From Pseudoscleropodium purum (Eukaryota; Streptophyta; Bryopsida; Hypnales; Brachytheciaceae): a DNA stretch of 64,000 bases. Numbering within the stretch: the first letter of the stretch is position 1; the number at the start of each line of letters is the position of its first letter. The DNA lies in assembly GCA_963969395.1 (NCBI GenBank), contig OZ017804.1:19034001-19098000 (forward strand), written 5' to 3'. Both the position numbers and the translations under genes were made by a program. The notes under the pieces are model-generated. The model made no database searches, was not told the origin of the DNA, and saw nothing but the letters and a program-made list of their open reading frames with translations. Positions 25,488 to 37,689 of the stretch are shown one piece after another.

Positions 25488-26721
25488 ATGGCGGCATTGG
25501 CGAGTGCTTCCACGATGTTTCGTGGAGTGGCGGTGTGTGCTTCGGCACCAGGAGTGCGAAGCTCCTCGCAGAGAAGAGGGCGGGTGGGAGTGCGTGCGGA
25601 GGTGGAGACTACTACGAATCCTGCGCATATCAACCCTTCTATTCGGAAGGACTCTGATAAGGTGGTGGACACCGTGCAGGCTGGGGAGCTTTCCAAGCCA
25701 CAAACGGCGTACTGCAGGTAATCTGGCTGGGATATCAAGTGCTTCTCAATGCCCGTATATATATTGAGGTTTCAGCGTAGTCTTTCTCAACAATCAATTC
25801 ACGTGTCTGCTTTGGAACATCCGTCAAGAGCTTATTTGGTCTCTATGTTTTTACGTGGTGGTTGCGAACTTTCTACTTTTCGTGTTGGTTTCAACCGATC
25901 TTTGCCGTTTGGAGTTCAGTTTAGAAACCTCTACATAGTTGCTTTTCAATGACGAGAGTTTTAACAGTTTACCAGCATAGTAATGAAACGGAGATGATCA
26001 CGTAGCAACTGGTAATGGTTGAATTGAGTCGGTAAACTCCGTTTCATTTCGTCCATGGTAAATTTTTAAACTCCATTGTGAATCTTTCTTAAGCTCTCCG
26101 AGTAAGCCGTGCACTTCCGTAAACTTTTGGTGTGACTGGTTGCGAACGTCTTGCCGTTCTTCTTGTTCTTTGTTTTCAACCGATCTTTGCCATTTGGAGC
26201 TCAGTCGAGGAACTTCCATAGAATTGCGTTTCAATTTTTCTCAAGCTCTCTCAGCAATCTATCCACCATCTCTGCTTTGCATTATCCGTCAAGAACTCCT
26301 TACTGAGTGTCTTTAATAAATTTTAAAGTGATTCTGGCCGAGAGCTTCCTGCCTTTCTTATTGTATTTGTTTTCAAACCGATGTTTACCATTTGGATCTC
26401 AGTTGAGCAACCTCTGCGTAGTGGTGAAGGGCCTGCTTTTTCCACAACCGGACTCAAGATTTTGAGTTTGACCTTGCGATTTCTATTCTTTGATTTGCAT
26501 GTTAGTTGCCAACGGCTTGTCGATTGTATGTCCTCATTTAGATTAAGGTTTTGAAGATTTTTTCTTTTTTCCTCTTTTTTCTTAAATTATTCCTTAACTG
26601 TGATTATTATGTGTCGTGCAGATGCTGGAGATCGGAGACATTCCCACTGTGCAACGGATCTCATGTGAAGTTCAACAAGGAAACCGGTGACAATGTGGGA
26701 CCACTTCTGTTAAAGAAGTAG
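25488..26721 (+). CDS. NEET: NEET-type CDGSH iron-sulfur protein (plastid/mitochondrial)
   Basis: Two exons, 25488-25717 and 26622-26721, join within an Arg codon to give 109 residues. NEET proteins are small dimers holding a labile 2Fe-2S cluster with three Cys and one His; plant members act in chloroplasts and mitochondria in iron and redox homeostasis. Residues 1 to about 36 are rich in Ala, Ser and Arg with no acidic residue and look like an organelle transit peptide. The mature part contains [16 protein letters not shown] and the cluster motif [16 protein letters not shown], ending [11 protein letters not shown], the typical plant NEET tail. All four ligands (C-x-C, C, H) are present. 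The usual Asp in CDGSH is Asn (AAC at 26653-26655). The start is the only ATG giving a full transit peptide. The 904-nt intron carries an internal repeat. Independent of its neighbours as far as can be seen. Confidence 0.95.
25770..26440 (+). repeat. Triplicated segment inside the NEET intron
   Basis: Three diverged copies of a block containing TTTCAACCGATCTTTGCC and a following TTTGGAGCTCAGT-like word occur at about 25890-25950, 26170-26240 and 26375-26420. A CATCCGTCAAGA-type word precedes two of them (25820 and 26285). Spacing is irregular, 200-290 bp. This is a local intronic duplication, not a mobile element with recognisable ends. Confidence 0.65.
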
Positions 26722-27789
26722 AGCACATAACGAGAGAGCCTGTTTAGTAGCACCTGAACTGAGCTTGTAGGAGTGTAAAGGTAGGGCATGGGTCCCTACT
26801 CTGTAGAATGTGATGAGATGAGATAATGGACATAAGAGCATCTGTTTGTATCGAATTAGCTGGACTTTGCAACTAGTGTGGGTTAGTGTTGAATGTGAAG
26901 TTTACCCATTGGCCGTATTCAATGTAATGGTGGTGGACGTTTAATTGCCAAATTTTGAATTTGCCAAGACGAAGAATGAACTCTAACCCTTTTAAATTTT
27001 ATGGTTTTCTGTTCTGAATGTGGTTGTAATTTTGGATCTGCTGTTTCCGGGATTCAGTTACTGTGCATTGGAGTTGTGGAGGCTTCCTTATTCCCGTGGT
27101 CAATCACAACTCCTGCACCCGAGCGCAGTTGTAAAAGATAGCTTTGTTTTGGAATAGAGGTGGATTCGTAGAGAGAGGATAGTGGCGGAGCGTTGAGAAA
27201 TGCTACGAGTATCTGTAGGATGGAAAATGCATGAAGTTATTATTTACCACAAATGATTAAATTTGGGAATCTAGAATATATGTTGAATTGGAGTCTTCAA
27301 GTTAGCAATGAGAGATTAGGAAATAGAAAATTAATGACCTACAAAACTGAGGACAATTTTTTACTTTTGATCTCACAAAAAGAAAACAAAACTCCCCTCT
27401 GAAAACATATAGAGTACTACGTCAATGATTGTTTCATTCTGAGAGGCACCGTGGATAGTTTCGTAATGTTTGTGTACATGTTCTCATGTTGTAAAAGTTT
27501 GTAGCTTTTGGATATACAACTAACAATTTTACAAGAGTGATGCAGTTATAATATATCATTCTTGAAATATTAGGTTGGATGTCCTTTTAGGAAAATACTA
27601 GATAAGTATTCCATCAACAATGCTACTAGATTTATGGGAGGATTTTTTAGAGTTGTCTACGTATGGAATAGGTGAGTTGATCCTAACTTATTTGGAAAGG
27701 ACTATAGTAGCCCAGGACCTTATCAATAATATACAACAATGTTATTAAATGGGCATACTATACATGCTTTTGAATTGATGTCCTAAGAG
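26722..27789. other. NEET 3' flank and intergenic DNA
   Basis: 26722 to about 27000 is the likely 3' UTR. From about 27000 to 27200 the DNA stays CpG-containing, then becomes AT-rich. No further gene is seen. Confidence 0.4.
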
Positions 27790-28587
27790 GAATGAATCTT
27801 ACCTTTGAATGTTTTGGATCATATTTTCACCAAAATTGCTCCAAAACTGCCATCTGTAGTGCAAGTACCAAATTTTTTTTTAAATACTTTTTGGGATATA
27901 TATAACCATTGAATCTTGTAGTGATTTGGTTTGAGAAGATGTGGAAAAATTTTCAGAAATTTCTGCCTTAGAGATTGTAAGATGTTAGCATTTGAAGTGA
28001 CAAAAATCATTTTTTTGGCCCTACAAAAAATTGGACAGCTACACTTCAAAAGATTACATTTGCAAGAAAAAATGTCCCAAATGGTAGTGCTTTTTTGGGT
28101 TCATTTTTTAAGGCAAGTTGGCTACATGCTTAAAAAAATTTAGATCATTTGGAATTTTACAACATATAGGAAAAAAATGGTAAGTAGAAAAAAGTAGAGA
28201 ATGATTCAAAACACTAAATTGTTAAGAATTTAACTATGGAATTAAAAAACTCCAATCCCAAAGGTTGTAATATAGTACTACATAAATCAAAATGGGATGA
28301 TTCAAAGCTTCCAATGTGCATATAAATCTGAAAATCAATTTCAAGTTTTTATTTTTGAAAGAAGTGATTTTTTAAGAAATTTTTGGGCTACCTACTGAGC
28401 ATTGAAAATGATATATTATACAATAACTTTTTAACCATGCACTCGAAAGTTCTGAAAATTGTTGGGCCTTCAAGCTACTCCTTGGGCACATGTTGTTTGA
28501 AAATTTCGAAATAAAATTTTCATTCTTAGCGACTTGCCCAAAATTTTCTATGTCGCCAAAAAATGTAGTTTAGGCATTTAGGGGTTA
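27790..28587 (+). mobile_element. Dispersed repeat family II, copy C
   Basis: Collinear with 11775-12499 and 54139-55073: an AAACTGCCAT word near the left, GGACAGCTACACTTC in the middle, and the terminus TTTAGGGGTTA at the right (28577-28587). The left terminus is degraded. It is non-coding. It is the only member of the family lying within the gene island. Confidence 0.6.
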
Positions 28588-28996
28588 AGAAGATGGTAAA
28601 GTTTAATTGGTGATTTGATTATAGACATCTAGAAACAAATCTTTTCTACATGTATCAAATTTGGCATCTTTATTGAAAAAGACATGAAGAGGTTATAGAG
28701 ATGATATAGTTTGTTCTTGAATTTATTTTATACCTATTCATTATATTAATAATTTTCTAATAAGACATTATGGTACAGTAGAACTTCTAATAAACAACAG
28801 TCATGAAGTAATAAAAGTTCTACTGTAGCTGTTGTGAGAGAAAGCAAATCTTGCATATTGAGAGTTTCGACTAAAACTTTGAATGCCCATAACTATTGCA
28901 TATGATAACCAAGTAATGCATACTTCCATACGCTGGAATCCGCTTCGAATTGTTAACAACCCTTAACTTAAAAAAATAGAAAATCGATCAAAAAAT
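28588..28996. other. Intergenic DNA downstream of the tRNA
   Basis: AT-rich with no gene. It includes a hairpin-forming inverted repeat at 28772-28831 whose arms share GTAGAACTT and its complement. A run of six A on this strand at 28990-28995 is the tRNA terminator in the opposite sense. Confidence 0.4.
28772..28831. repeat. Small inverted repeat (hairpin)
   Basis: Left arm TACAGTAGAACTTCTAATAA and right arm AATAAAAGTTCTACTGTA pair over about 14-18 bp around a central spacer. The function is unknown. It may be a minute fold-back element. Confidence 0.5.
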
Positions 28997-29067
28997 TGCA
29001 CCGGCCGGGAATCGAACCCGGGTCTGTACCGTGGCAGGGTACTATTCTACCACTAGACCACCGGTGC
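28997..29067 (-). tRNA. tRNA-Gly(GCC): tRNA-Gly (anticodon GCC)
   Basis: The 71-nt minus-strand gene folds as a cloverleaf. The acceptor pair GCACCGG/CCGGTGC is followed by discriminator A. The A box lies around TGGTCTAGTGGTAGAATA and the B box reads GGGTTCGATTCCC. The anticodon GCC is complementary to 29033-29035, in the loop CTGCCAC. No intron. A TTTTTT pol III terminator follows at once in the transcript direction (28990-28995). The sequence agrees with the standard plant nuclear tRNA-Gly(GCC) apart from one compensated change in the acceptor stem. All features look functional. Confidence 0.97.
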
Positions 29068-29500
29068 CCCAGTTCCTGAGAAAAGTCAGACTGCTTGATG
29101 TGTCTTATCGTAAATCTTTCAAACCATAACATAATCTTCCAGAGTGGAAACATTGCTCCTCCAAGAAATCATGTTACAATAACTGCAAGCTGTACACTTT
29201 CAATGTTCTTTTAGGAGCACTAATAAAAATCAGATGTCACAGTCAACCAAGCAACTTTCAAAGCAACGACCATAATGATCATCACCAAGGCAACAACGTA
29301 CAGTACTTGGAATGGGCCAAATGGAGCCCACGCTTTCTGTTCCATAGCTAAAGCATGTTGGGAATCTCCTAGCTAGATCCTAACGTTGAAGTCCACAGTG
29401 GCCAAGAAAACCAATCTTGCAAATCGGTTGGCAGCTTGTCCAGATTGTAGAAAGTGGGGTTTAAGGTGCCATATTTAAGATGCACAGTTGGGTGAGAAAG
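29068..29500. other. CDIN1 3' flank / tRNA upstream region
   Basis: Contains the probable 3' UTR of the minus-strand CDIN1 gene and the region upstream of the tRNA. No further gene seen. Confidence 0.4.
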
Positions 29501-31020
29501 TTATGGCCTAGCTTGCACTGGTAATACAGCAAGACAATAAACTTCACTTTTGTCCGGGAAGTGATCCATTAGAAGAATGTCGGGATTGTCGTTTAGTTCA
29601 TCTATATATCCGAACCAGTAGATAACCATTCCCGGACCGAACCTGTTCACATAACTGCACCCAGATTTGAACTTTAGCGCGATAATTTACGCACAGCCAA
29701 AAAATCACGAGGAAGAAATGACGGAAACCACAGATTTGGGATTTTAGATATAAAAAAAAATACTCTGCGTTTAGTCGTTTGGGGATCAGAAATATACTGT
29801 TCAAGTTGGTTTAGGTAGCGAAAATGCATTAGGCCATCATACCTAATCATAAACAGATCCAATGTTGTAGGAATCATGCAAGGTAATACAGGAAACCACC
29901 AGAAATTCGGAGGATTTTGCGAAGGGCAAAGATACCTTTGAAATTGATCACTGCCTTGAGATTTGTGGATATGTTCATCTCCAAATGAGGCTTTGCTATC
30001 GATCCAGTTTACCATGCGACCACGCACGCCTATTGGAGCATCCAGCTTCACATCAGGGGTTTTGCTAAAGCCAGCTGCCCTCAGGTCGTCCTCTGATTGG
30101 TAAGAAATACCTAGCTCTTGCAATTTCTCATACAGCAGCATTTCGTATCTGCAAGGTAATGTCAAACATGAATAGAAGGGTACGCTTTGACCAAATTAAG
30201 AAGAAAACTGCCTCCAAGAGCCAACAAGTGGTTAAACTTCTGCCGGCAAGGCCATCGTCATTAAGTTTCGAGCTTTAAATATGCGCAAGTGATGACAATG
30301 ACATAGTACAGGATCTCTACCCCATGCCTCGAACTTACTCTAATCCGGTAACCCTTCGTATCGTCTCCACCGCAGGAGAACTCACGGTGTCATTGTCAAT
30401 ACAACGAAACACGTCTGCACAGAGCCTGCCCCTTGAAACTGTGGCAGCGCCTTCTCTGCTTGCAACCCTCTGCGCCTGGACCATTGTGGAAGAGTCCGGT
30501 AACGAAGATGGATCCTTAAGGCAAGCGCTCACCTGATGCTTTTGCAAGCCTGCCATGTGCTCCAACAAAATGCGCATCAGAAAGCAGGGAGGAATATCAT
30601 ATGCCCTGCTGATCTCCAATATATCTTCCCCACCTGAATACCTAAATCCAAGATTGAAGCCAGTTAGCGAACCCTAAGCATAAGAGACGGCATCCGGTCC
30701 GTAACAGTTGTAGTATCCTCTACCATAGATCAATCTGGAAAAGAAAAAAAAAGAAAAACTCTTATATGTAAAATGTCAGATCACTTAAGAGAGTCGGGTC
30801 ATTGCAAATTCCATACACACCTTGCGATGAATTCTTGAATACGTTGCCTCGTGCGGAACTTGTGATGTTGCATCCGAATTTGACGCGAGCTTTCCTGTGA
30901 CTTTAAGGCCACCACGGTATCGAACTCCACCCATGGATACCTCTCCTTCACAGCTTCCAAGATTTTCTTATCCTCTTGCAATAGTGCCTGCCGGAGCTCG
31001 GCATACACGGCTGCCTTCAT
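29501..31020 (-). CDS. CDIN1: CDIN1 (C15orf41) homologue, PD-(D/E)xK nuclease family
   Basis: Minus-strand exons 30821-31020, 30339-30641, 29936-30148 and 29501-29654 join in frame with GT-AG borders to give 289 residues, close to the about 281 of the human protein. Human CDIN1 is a predicted nuclease that binds codanin-1 and is mutated in congenital dyserythropoietic anaemia type I; its plant role is not known to me. The N-terminal half is helical (HHKFRTRQRIQEFIAR, then EDILEISRAYDIPPCFLM). The C-terminal half has the family core: KTPDVKLDAP, WIDSKASFGDE and RFGPGMVIYWFGYIDELN. The Asp of TPD and the D-x-K of IDSK match the PD-(D/E)xK active-site pattern, with Asp replacing Glu of the human ESK. 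The stop is TAA at 29501-29503 (minus sense). The last exon is in a different frame from the read-through of exon 3, so a single-frame view misses it. Confidence 0.93.
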
Positions 31021-31440
31021 TCTCCGCTCAAAACGATCCTAGAATACGGCTGAGAAACAACGTCCGATACACCAAGAATCCTCGAGCCTGTTACGCGAAA
31101 AGTAATGCATTGTTTCTTTTATTCACGTTCGCGCAGATCAAAACCCTAGAAAATTAAAACCCTGCATCCAGCTCACAAGAAACTGACTGTGGGTGCACAA
31201 TATTCCATGAAAATGCCCCAAAAAATCACACTAATCAACCATTTTCTGGAATTAGGGCTTGGCATCACCGGACGTTTTCCACTGTCGTGCCTAGTTTGTT
31301 CCACAACTACGAGAGAAGCTCAACAAATGGAACATTCGAAAAATGCGCAAAATCACAGAGCCTAAACCCTAAATCCGTCCATCCATCCAAAAGGCACAGA
31401 TTCTTCTGCGACAGAGCATAACCCAACTCACTGGTGAGCA
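31021..31440 (-). promoter_or_regulatory. CDIN1 upstream region with telo-box words
   Basis: The CpG-containing sequence just upstream of the minus-strand CDIN1 start carries AAACCCTAA at 31364-31372 and AAACCCTA at 31141-31148. Telo-box motifs of this kind are common in plant housekeeping promoters. Transcription start is not determined. Confidence 0.45.
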
Positions 31441-34400
31441 AAATTGGAATTTAGTGACACAGCTAAAGCATTGACCAAGATGTCGCAGTCAATTTGGACA
31501 AAAATTGTTGATTTGGACTTTGTTTTTCTTATAATGATTTTTGGACTCTTATTAGTCTTGATTTTTTAGATTAATGTAGAAATGAAGAATGCACCTCTTG
31601 GTCCAAAAATCAAGATTATTTTTGACAAAGTATCTTGGTAATAGACATTGTTCTTTTAAGGTTGAAAGAGTTACGAATTATTGAAGTTGGTGGAGTTTGG
31701 GGAGGTGCTTCAAAATTGACCCACCTTGAAATTTTTACTATAGGTGCATAGAAACTTTAAATATGTATGCATGTGTCTAGAGGAAGTTTTTCTAGTAGGG
31801 GAAATTTTAGCACACTTCACTTTAATCCTTTAACGTAGAAGAAATCAACATTTGAGGGCATGTTGTTTTTATCAATTTTGAAGAGTTTATATTGTTTTTC
31901 AATTTATTCAAAGAATTGTAATTTGGAAGCAATACATGCAATGTTCTTTAATCAATCTATTGAACTAAGGATTTTTTTTCAATTTCAGTCGTACCTTCTA
32001 CAATATGATCAATCTAATTAGTTATTTAAAAATCATGAATTTGTCACCCTTAAAGGTCCTACTTATAGGCCCATACCACCGACTCCAAGATTTTCTTCTT
32101 GGTTACCATCTCCAAATCCTCTATAAAAAATTTATCCTTCACTGCTTATACAAATGCCTTATAAGTCCCACCATCATTTCATTAACTCCCTCATCCTTCT
32201 ACAAATCTTAGGAACCACAAAGAATTCAAAACCTTCAACCATCTCATGCTTTGAGACTGTATTCAATTCTATGTCTCTTGCATAAAACCAAATATACTTT
32301 GAAATATCTCACACATAAAATTGATCCATCTTCACCAATAGAATACAATATTTTGATTGGCAATGTTTTCCTTCATTGTTCAATTTGTTGATGCTTCATA
32401 AAAACGTTGAATGCCTCAAACATATTCATCATGTCATCATCCAACATGCTAAATGGACCACCCCTTGGTCCATTATGATCTCCTATAACTCACACAAATA
32501 CAAAGTACCACTACTCCAAACTTTTCATATCATCTTCACCAAAAAGATATCACAAAGATTTGTGAAGAGGTTTAGAATAGTATGAGGCCTTCGCTATAGA
32601 AATACTTTGTAAAAAAATATAATATCCTTAAATCTCCTATCTAATCCTAAATCCCCTTACAAATTCCCTTTTTCCAAAATCCTTATTCCTATTTTCTACA
32701 ATAAACTAAAAATTGCCATCATTAGTTTTGATTTAACATAAAAAAATAGATAGTCTTTCTAAATGACTTGAAACTTCACTACAATGTATATCACTAATTC
32801 AAATACTCACATACCAATTTTTCCCAAATCTAAGATACTGCCCAATTTTGGTAGATATTTTCCTACTATTAACTTTTTGACACTTTCGACAAAACCTAGA
32901 AACTATTATATCTAATTCTGATTTGGTATAAAATATGGAAAGTCTTTTCAAATAACTTGAAACTTTACCACAATGTGAATCAAATACTCAAATACTTACA
33001 TATCAATTTTTACCATCGTATAAGATATTAACCAACTTTGGTGGACATTTTTCCACTACTAACTTATAAACTACTACTCCTACTTCATAACTTCTCTCGA
33101 TGTTGCTATTTTGTCCATAAGTAATTGAGATTAAGTTCATATATAATTAATCTTTTATAGAATGCTAATGAAGAAGTAGTCCACATACTCACTATAATTT
33201 AGATCCATATAATGAAATTTTTTTGAAGTAGGCCCCTTCAAATGTCATTGGATTAGATTCAATATATACTAGACATCTTCTACTTCAATGCTTTATAACT
33301 ACCAATTCATAAAGATAATCCTTCCAAATTTCTTATGCCAATATTGTATCTTAGTCAAAACAAAAATTCAAAACTTCAACTGAAATGAAAACACAAGTAA
33401 TACACAATAGCCAGAAAATCCAATGTCAAATATTGCCTTCTTCATAAATAATGAAATCATAGACTATAATTTGCACAAAATGTCATCTTTACTCTTATTA
33501 CTCACCCTACTCACCAAACTTCACCCACATCCTCCTAAGGTCAAAAAAGAAACAAGAAATAAGTCCTTACTTCTAAATAGCCTCAAATAATTACTAACCC
33601 TTAGGAGCTAGCTGTCACCCAACTTTAATTCCACCCTAATCCTACCTACCAACTCATTCATTCAATTGACCACCAATTCACATCTAGGTAACCAACTAGA
33701 ATACAAATAACACTAGCACCATCTAAACAACAACTATTACTATACTTGACATCATATAAAGATAAACATCTATTTTAAATAATAAACAACCCATATCATG
33801 ACAACAAGTACTCCAAAAATGCAATCACAAAATAGTAATTTTCAAATTTTGAAACTTTGACTTTGTTGTGAATTATTGGCTTTATAACTTACTATTTTTT
33901 TTGAATTCTACATTTAAATGTTGGTCTCTATAGGTACCCAAATCCTCATAATTTTTATAATTAGGAAACCTACCAATCAAAGTCCTTTTATGGCTTGTCA
34001 TTTTGTTCTAAAAGTACAAATGCACTAAGAAACATACTTATTTTTATAATCTCATAACAAAATTCACACATCAATAATAATTGAATAAAAGAATAACTTG
34101 TTTTCCAACTCAAAGTATCAAAAAATAATTTTTTAGGATTTCAGATATAATTTAATTGTAATTTTTTTTCAAACAAAGTCTCTGATGTTTAAAATATATT
34201 AGATTTTTAAAATTATTGAATCTAAAAGTCAAGTACAAAAAATGTGTAACGGTCAAGCACAAAAAATTCATCTCATATGTATTTTTCAATTTATTTGTGA
34301 TTTAATACACATTCAATTTCTTACCAAAATCTATTTTGAAACAATTTTGAGCAGAGGGGTTTAAATCCCCTAAATCTTTGCAATATTGATTTTTTAATTT

Positions 34401-35337
34401 AAAAAAATTATAACTTATTTATACATAAAATTTTCTATAATTTGATGTATATATTCTTAATTTCATACGAACTTACTATAAAAATAATTTCAAAATGATC
34501 AATAAAAATGAAAGTACTTTAAGTATTTTTTATGACTTATTTGTATACTGAAAATGCAATTCAAGAATACAAACCATTAAAATATCTGCATTTATAAAAA
34601 TGAGTGTTCTAGAACACCGAGCTATATTATTAGAGTTTGGTGCTTCAAGCCCACGTGAGCATCAAGTTGGTTCTTATATAGTCTTGAAACACTAAGCTCT
34701 AATACTATAGTTTGGTACTTCAAGATACCCTTTCCACTCATGTGTTAGCTTGAAAACACCTACAAAGTGACTTGAATGGGATCATCTACATTAATACTTA
34801 TGTGGGACAATTCCAAGTAAAAATGCATATTCAAACTAAATTATTGATGTAGTGAGGTTTGTAGAGTAGGTTTCTAAAGCAGATATACTTGTTATACTAA
34901 ACAAGCATCAACTTCATGAGATTGGAATCCTCCTTACAAAGTTGTTAGCATCAAAAAAATCTTTTTACTACAACTATGCTTTACTATCACTTTGAAAGAA
35001 TACGATTTCAATCAACTCAACCCTTCAACACTGTCCTCCATAACCAAGGTAGATGCCAAAATACTTTAATTATTGGACCAATAGGTAAATTTTTTGTTTC
35101 TAGAGTTAATAGTGAAGTTGTACATCAAACCTTTAAGATCCACATTCTTAGAAGGTTAAAATGCAATCTAAAATGAGACTTAAAATGAACTAAAATGGTT
35201 CATCTCTATGAACACCCTTACTAAGAAATCTAACTTATTTTTGTTCAACATCTTGAACTCCTACTTGCAAATAAATGAAAGTTTTGCTAGTACTTTCAAT
35301 TCTCTTCTCATTTCACCCATGCACTCAAAAACATTAC
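31441..35337. other. AT-rich gene desert
   Basis: About 3.9 kb with no supported gene. A near-duplicate pair of segments at about 32690-32880 and 32890-33060 (shared words CTTGAAACTT..ACAATGT and TTTTCC..CTACTA) suggests an old tandem duplication. The remainder is low-complexity AT-rich DNA. Confidence 0.4.
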
Positions 35338-35711
35338 GGTAGAAGTACCTATTTCAAACAAGTCCCCTACAATGGCTTTATAAACTAACCTACTAGAGAC
35401 AAGAGTTGAATGCACTATTCATTAAAAAAGATTTATTGTTGTACTTTCTCATCCACTAATCTCTCTTCCTTCTTCGCTTAAGGAGAAGTGTCAAAGCTAA
35501 CCATAATAGGTGAGTCTAGAAGACCAGAATGGATTCAAATGAGAAATCCACATTTACATTTGATTAAAATATTCATTCTTGGAGATTTTTTTATTTTTTT
35601 ATTTTTTTCCATTCATCCTCATCCTTATTCTTGCACACATTAAACTCAGCTTCTCTGTGGCTTTCCCACGTCATACAAATGCTTAAGTTATCCGAAATAG
35701 GTACTTCTACC
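35338..35711 (-). mobile_element. 374-bp MITE, family III (copy 2)
   Basis: Termini GGTAGAAGTACCTATTTC and its complement GAAATAGGTACTTCTACC form perfect 18-bp inverted repeats. The interior is the reverse complement of 6371-6746, almost the same length. It is non-coding. No clean target duplication is visible (flanks TAC and TCA). Confidence 0.78.
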
Positions 35712-37260
35712 TCAGTCAACCTTTCTCAAAATCTGTCACTGCACTGTCGGCATTTGTCAAACTTTCTCAATAAAAACAAGCTCTGTTATTGAGCGCAGTG
35801 GGGAGGGTGCAACTCCACTGCCCTAGAAAGGAACGCCATTCCCTCACCTTTGGATAGTGCGATCTGCTTGGCTGAGGAAATTAAAGGGTAGAACGTACTT
35901 GCAGTGCCAATCGAATGCCCTCAATAGCCTACAAATAATGCTACAGTGAAATTCCTTCTTACATTACACCATCTTCTGAAATTCCAAGATTTCCATGCCT
36001 ACATTTTGTCGCACTAAAACAAACAAGGTTGTCTCCTCTGGCTCTGAGTCGTGAAATAATTCACAATGTGGAAAACCATTTGTTGCACACTTTTGACGAC
36101 ACAGACTTCAAAATTCCCACAGGACGTGAAACTACCATACCCGTGTGCCAGCTCAAATTGAACGCTTCGGACTAAACTCTAGTCAAACAGAACTAAGTAA
36201 CGTCTACGTAATCACAATCGCATCACCTGGCATATCGAACACAAATTCCCCTGCAGGTTGATATTCCTGGAGGGCACTCCTCACTGCCACAGGTGAATGA
36301 GGAAACCACTCACATAAGTGACAACCATCCCATCCTCCTTCAGTATGTCAACATAAAATCCACCGAATATTTTGCAAGTTCCACTGCAAAACCCAGAAAA
36401 CCTCCCCAGGGTTGCCAAATATTATCTGCCTCAAATGCGTAAACTTTTCAATAGGCACTTCCTTCCCATTGCTGGACCCAAAATGTACATCATTTTACAT
36501 TCATAAGACCCACTTATCACCTGCAAAATGATCAATTCTACATCAATCGCATATCCATCTGCGCATCAACAAACTTTCGAGATTCCCACTTGATGATCTT
36601 CCGAGCGTTTTGCAGCATTACAGTCCCCTGACAAGAAATCATCCACAAGCTCAACAAGCTGTTCCACGAAAGAATACCCCTAACGGACGTAGAGCATTAA
36701 ACGACAGAGTCATCACTTCCAGCACCATCAACATCACACCCATCACCTTCAATTCATCGTCACCAGCACGAGTTGGGCCAACAGTATGATAGCTAGAAAC
36801 GTTAAATTAAACAAATTCAGAAGCTGCTAGTATTTGAATCAACTGGCACCTTGGCCATCACAAGCCAGGACAAGCAAATACAATCCAAGATGGAACCATT
36901 GCATCAAAATGCAACGAGAACACCTCCAATGACTACTTGCCAAACAAGGCCACGAAGCAGAACGATAAAATAAAAAGGCCTATATAATAACAATTTCATC
37001 GTGCACTGCATCTCGATTCCAATGCACGGGAATGTCGCCAATGAAAGTAGGACCAATCCGAGAGAAGGGTTGTCATGAATACGTGGAACAAAAAAGTAAT
37101 CGCTCTACGGCTGTCATCGGCATTTGCGCACCTGTAACCGCAAATCCGCCTTCCGCCAGTAAACTGTTGCAAAAAAAACTGGTACTGTAGTCGGCTCAGG
37201 ACCCACCACTGCTGCTGGACAACTGGGTGCATAGAGCGTTAATAACACCTACGGGTTCAA
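35712..37260 (-). pseudogene. Possible unrecognised or decayed gene in a CpG-richer island
   Basis: The composition is gene-like. On the minus strand several short frames look protein-like but break: one ending at 36204 (from about 36347) reads ...ALQEYQPAGEFVFDMPG..., one around 36380-36520 contains GKEVPIEKFTHLRQ, and one around 36580-36670 contains EQLVELVDDFLSGDC. They lie in different frames and I could not join them with convincing splice sites. I do not recognise the family. It may be a multi-exon gene that I failed to parse, or a frameshifted remnant. Confidence 0.3.
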
Positions 37261-37689
37261 AGTCCTGAAATGATCCATGTGTTTCAAGAAAAAAATATAA
37301 AATAAAATAAAATAAGTCCTGAGATGAAATGAATTTTAGGCAGGTTTTGAGGATGTCAAATTTTCTTGTAATTTATTGAAACATTTTTTGAAGGGAATAT
37401 ACTAGCTTTTGAGGAATATAATTTTTATTCAATTTGGTGGCCGGGAGAAAAATCTATATACTCCTAAACGCACAAACAAAATGCTAAAAGTCTGGGAAGG
37501 AAAAAAAAATGCAAAAAAAACAAATAAATTTGTTTAAATTTGTTCTTTGGAAGATTATACTTATGTCTATGGAGAGAATTGACATCCTAGTGATTTGAAA
37601 ATTATGAAGAGTCTTGTATTGTTTCGAAGGCAATCTAGGCATCCATTGGAAAAAATAACTTAGAGGATTTGCTTGAAAAAACAATCTCA

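Noticed and set aside
25258..25738. Minus-strand frames of 96-135 codons with a repetitive peptide
   Set aside because: They are antisense to the NEET leader and first exon. The peptide repeat simply reflects the short tandem DNA repeat.
29598..29804. C-terminal read-through of CDIN1 exon 3 and a shifted frame near the last exon
   Set aside because: The read-through lacks family similarity; splicing from 29936 to 29654 restores the conserved RFGPGMVIYW block.
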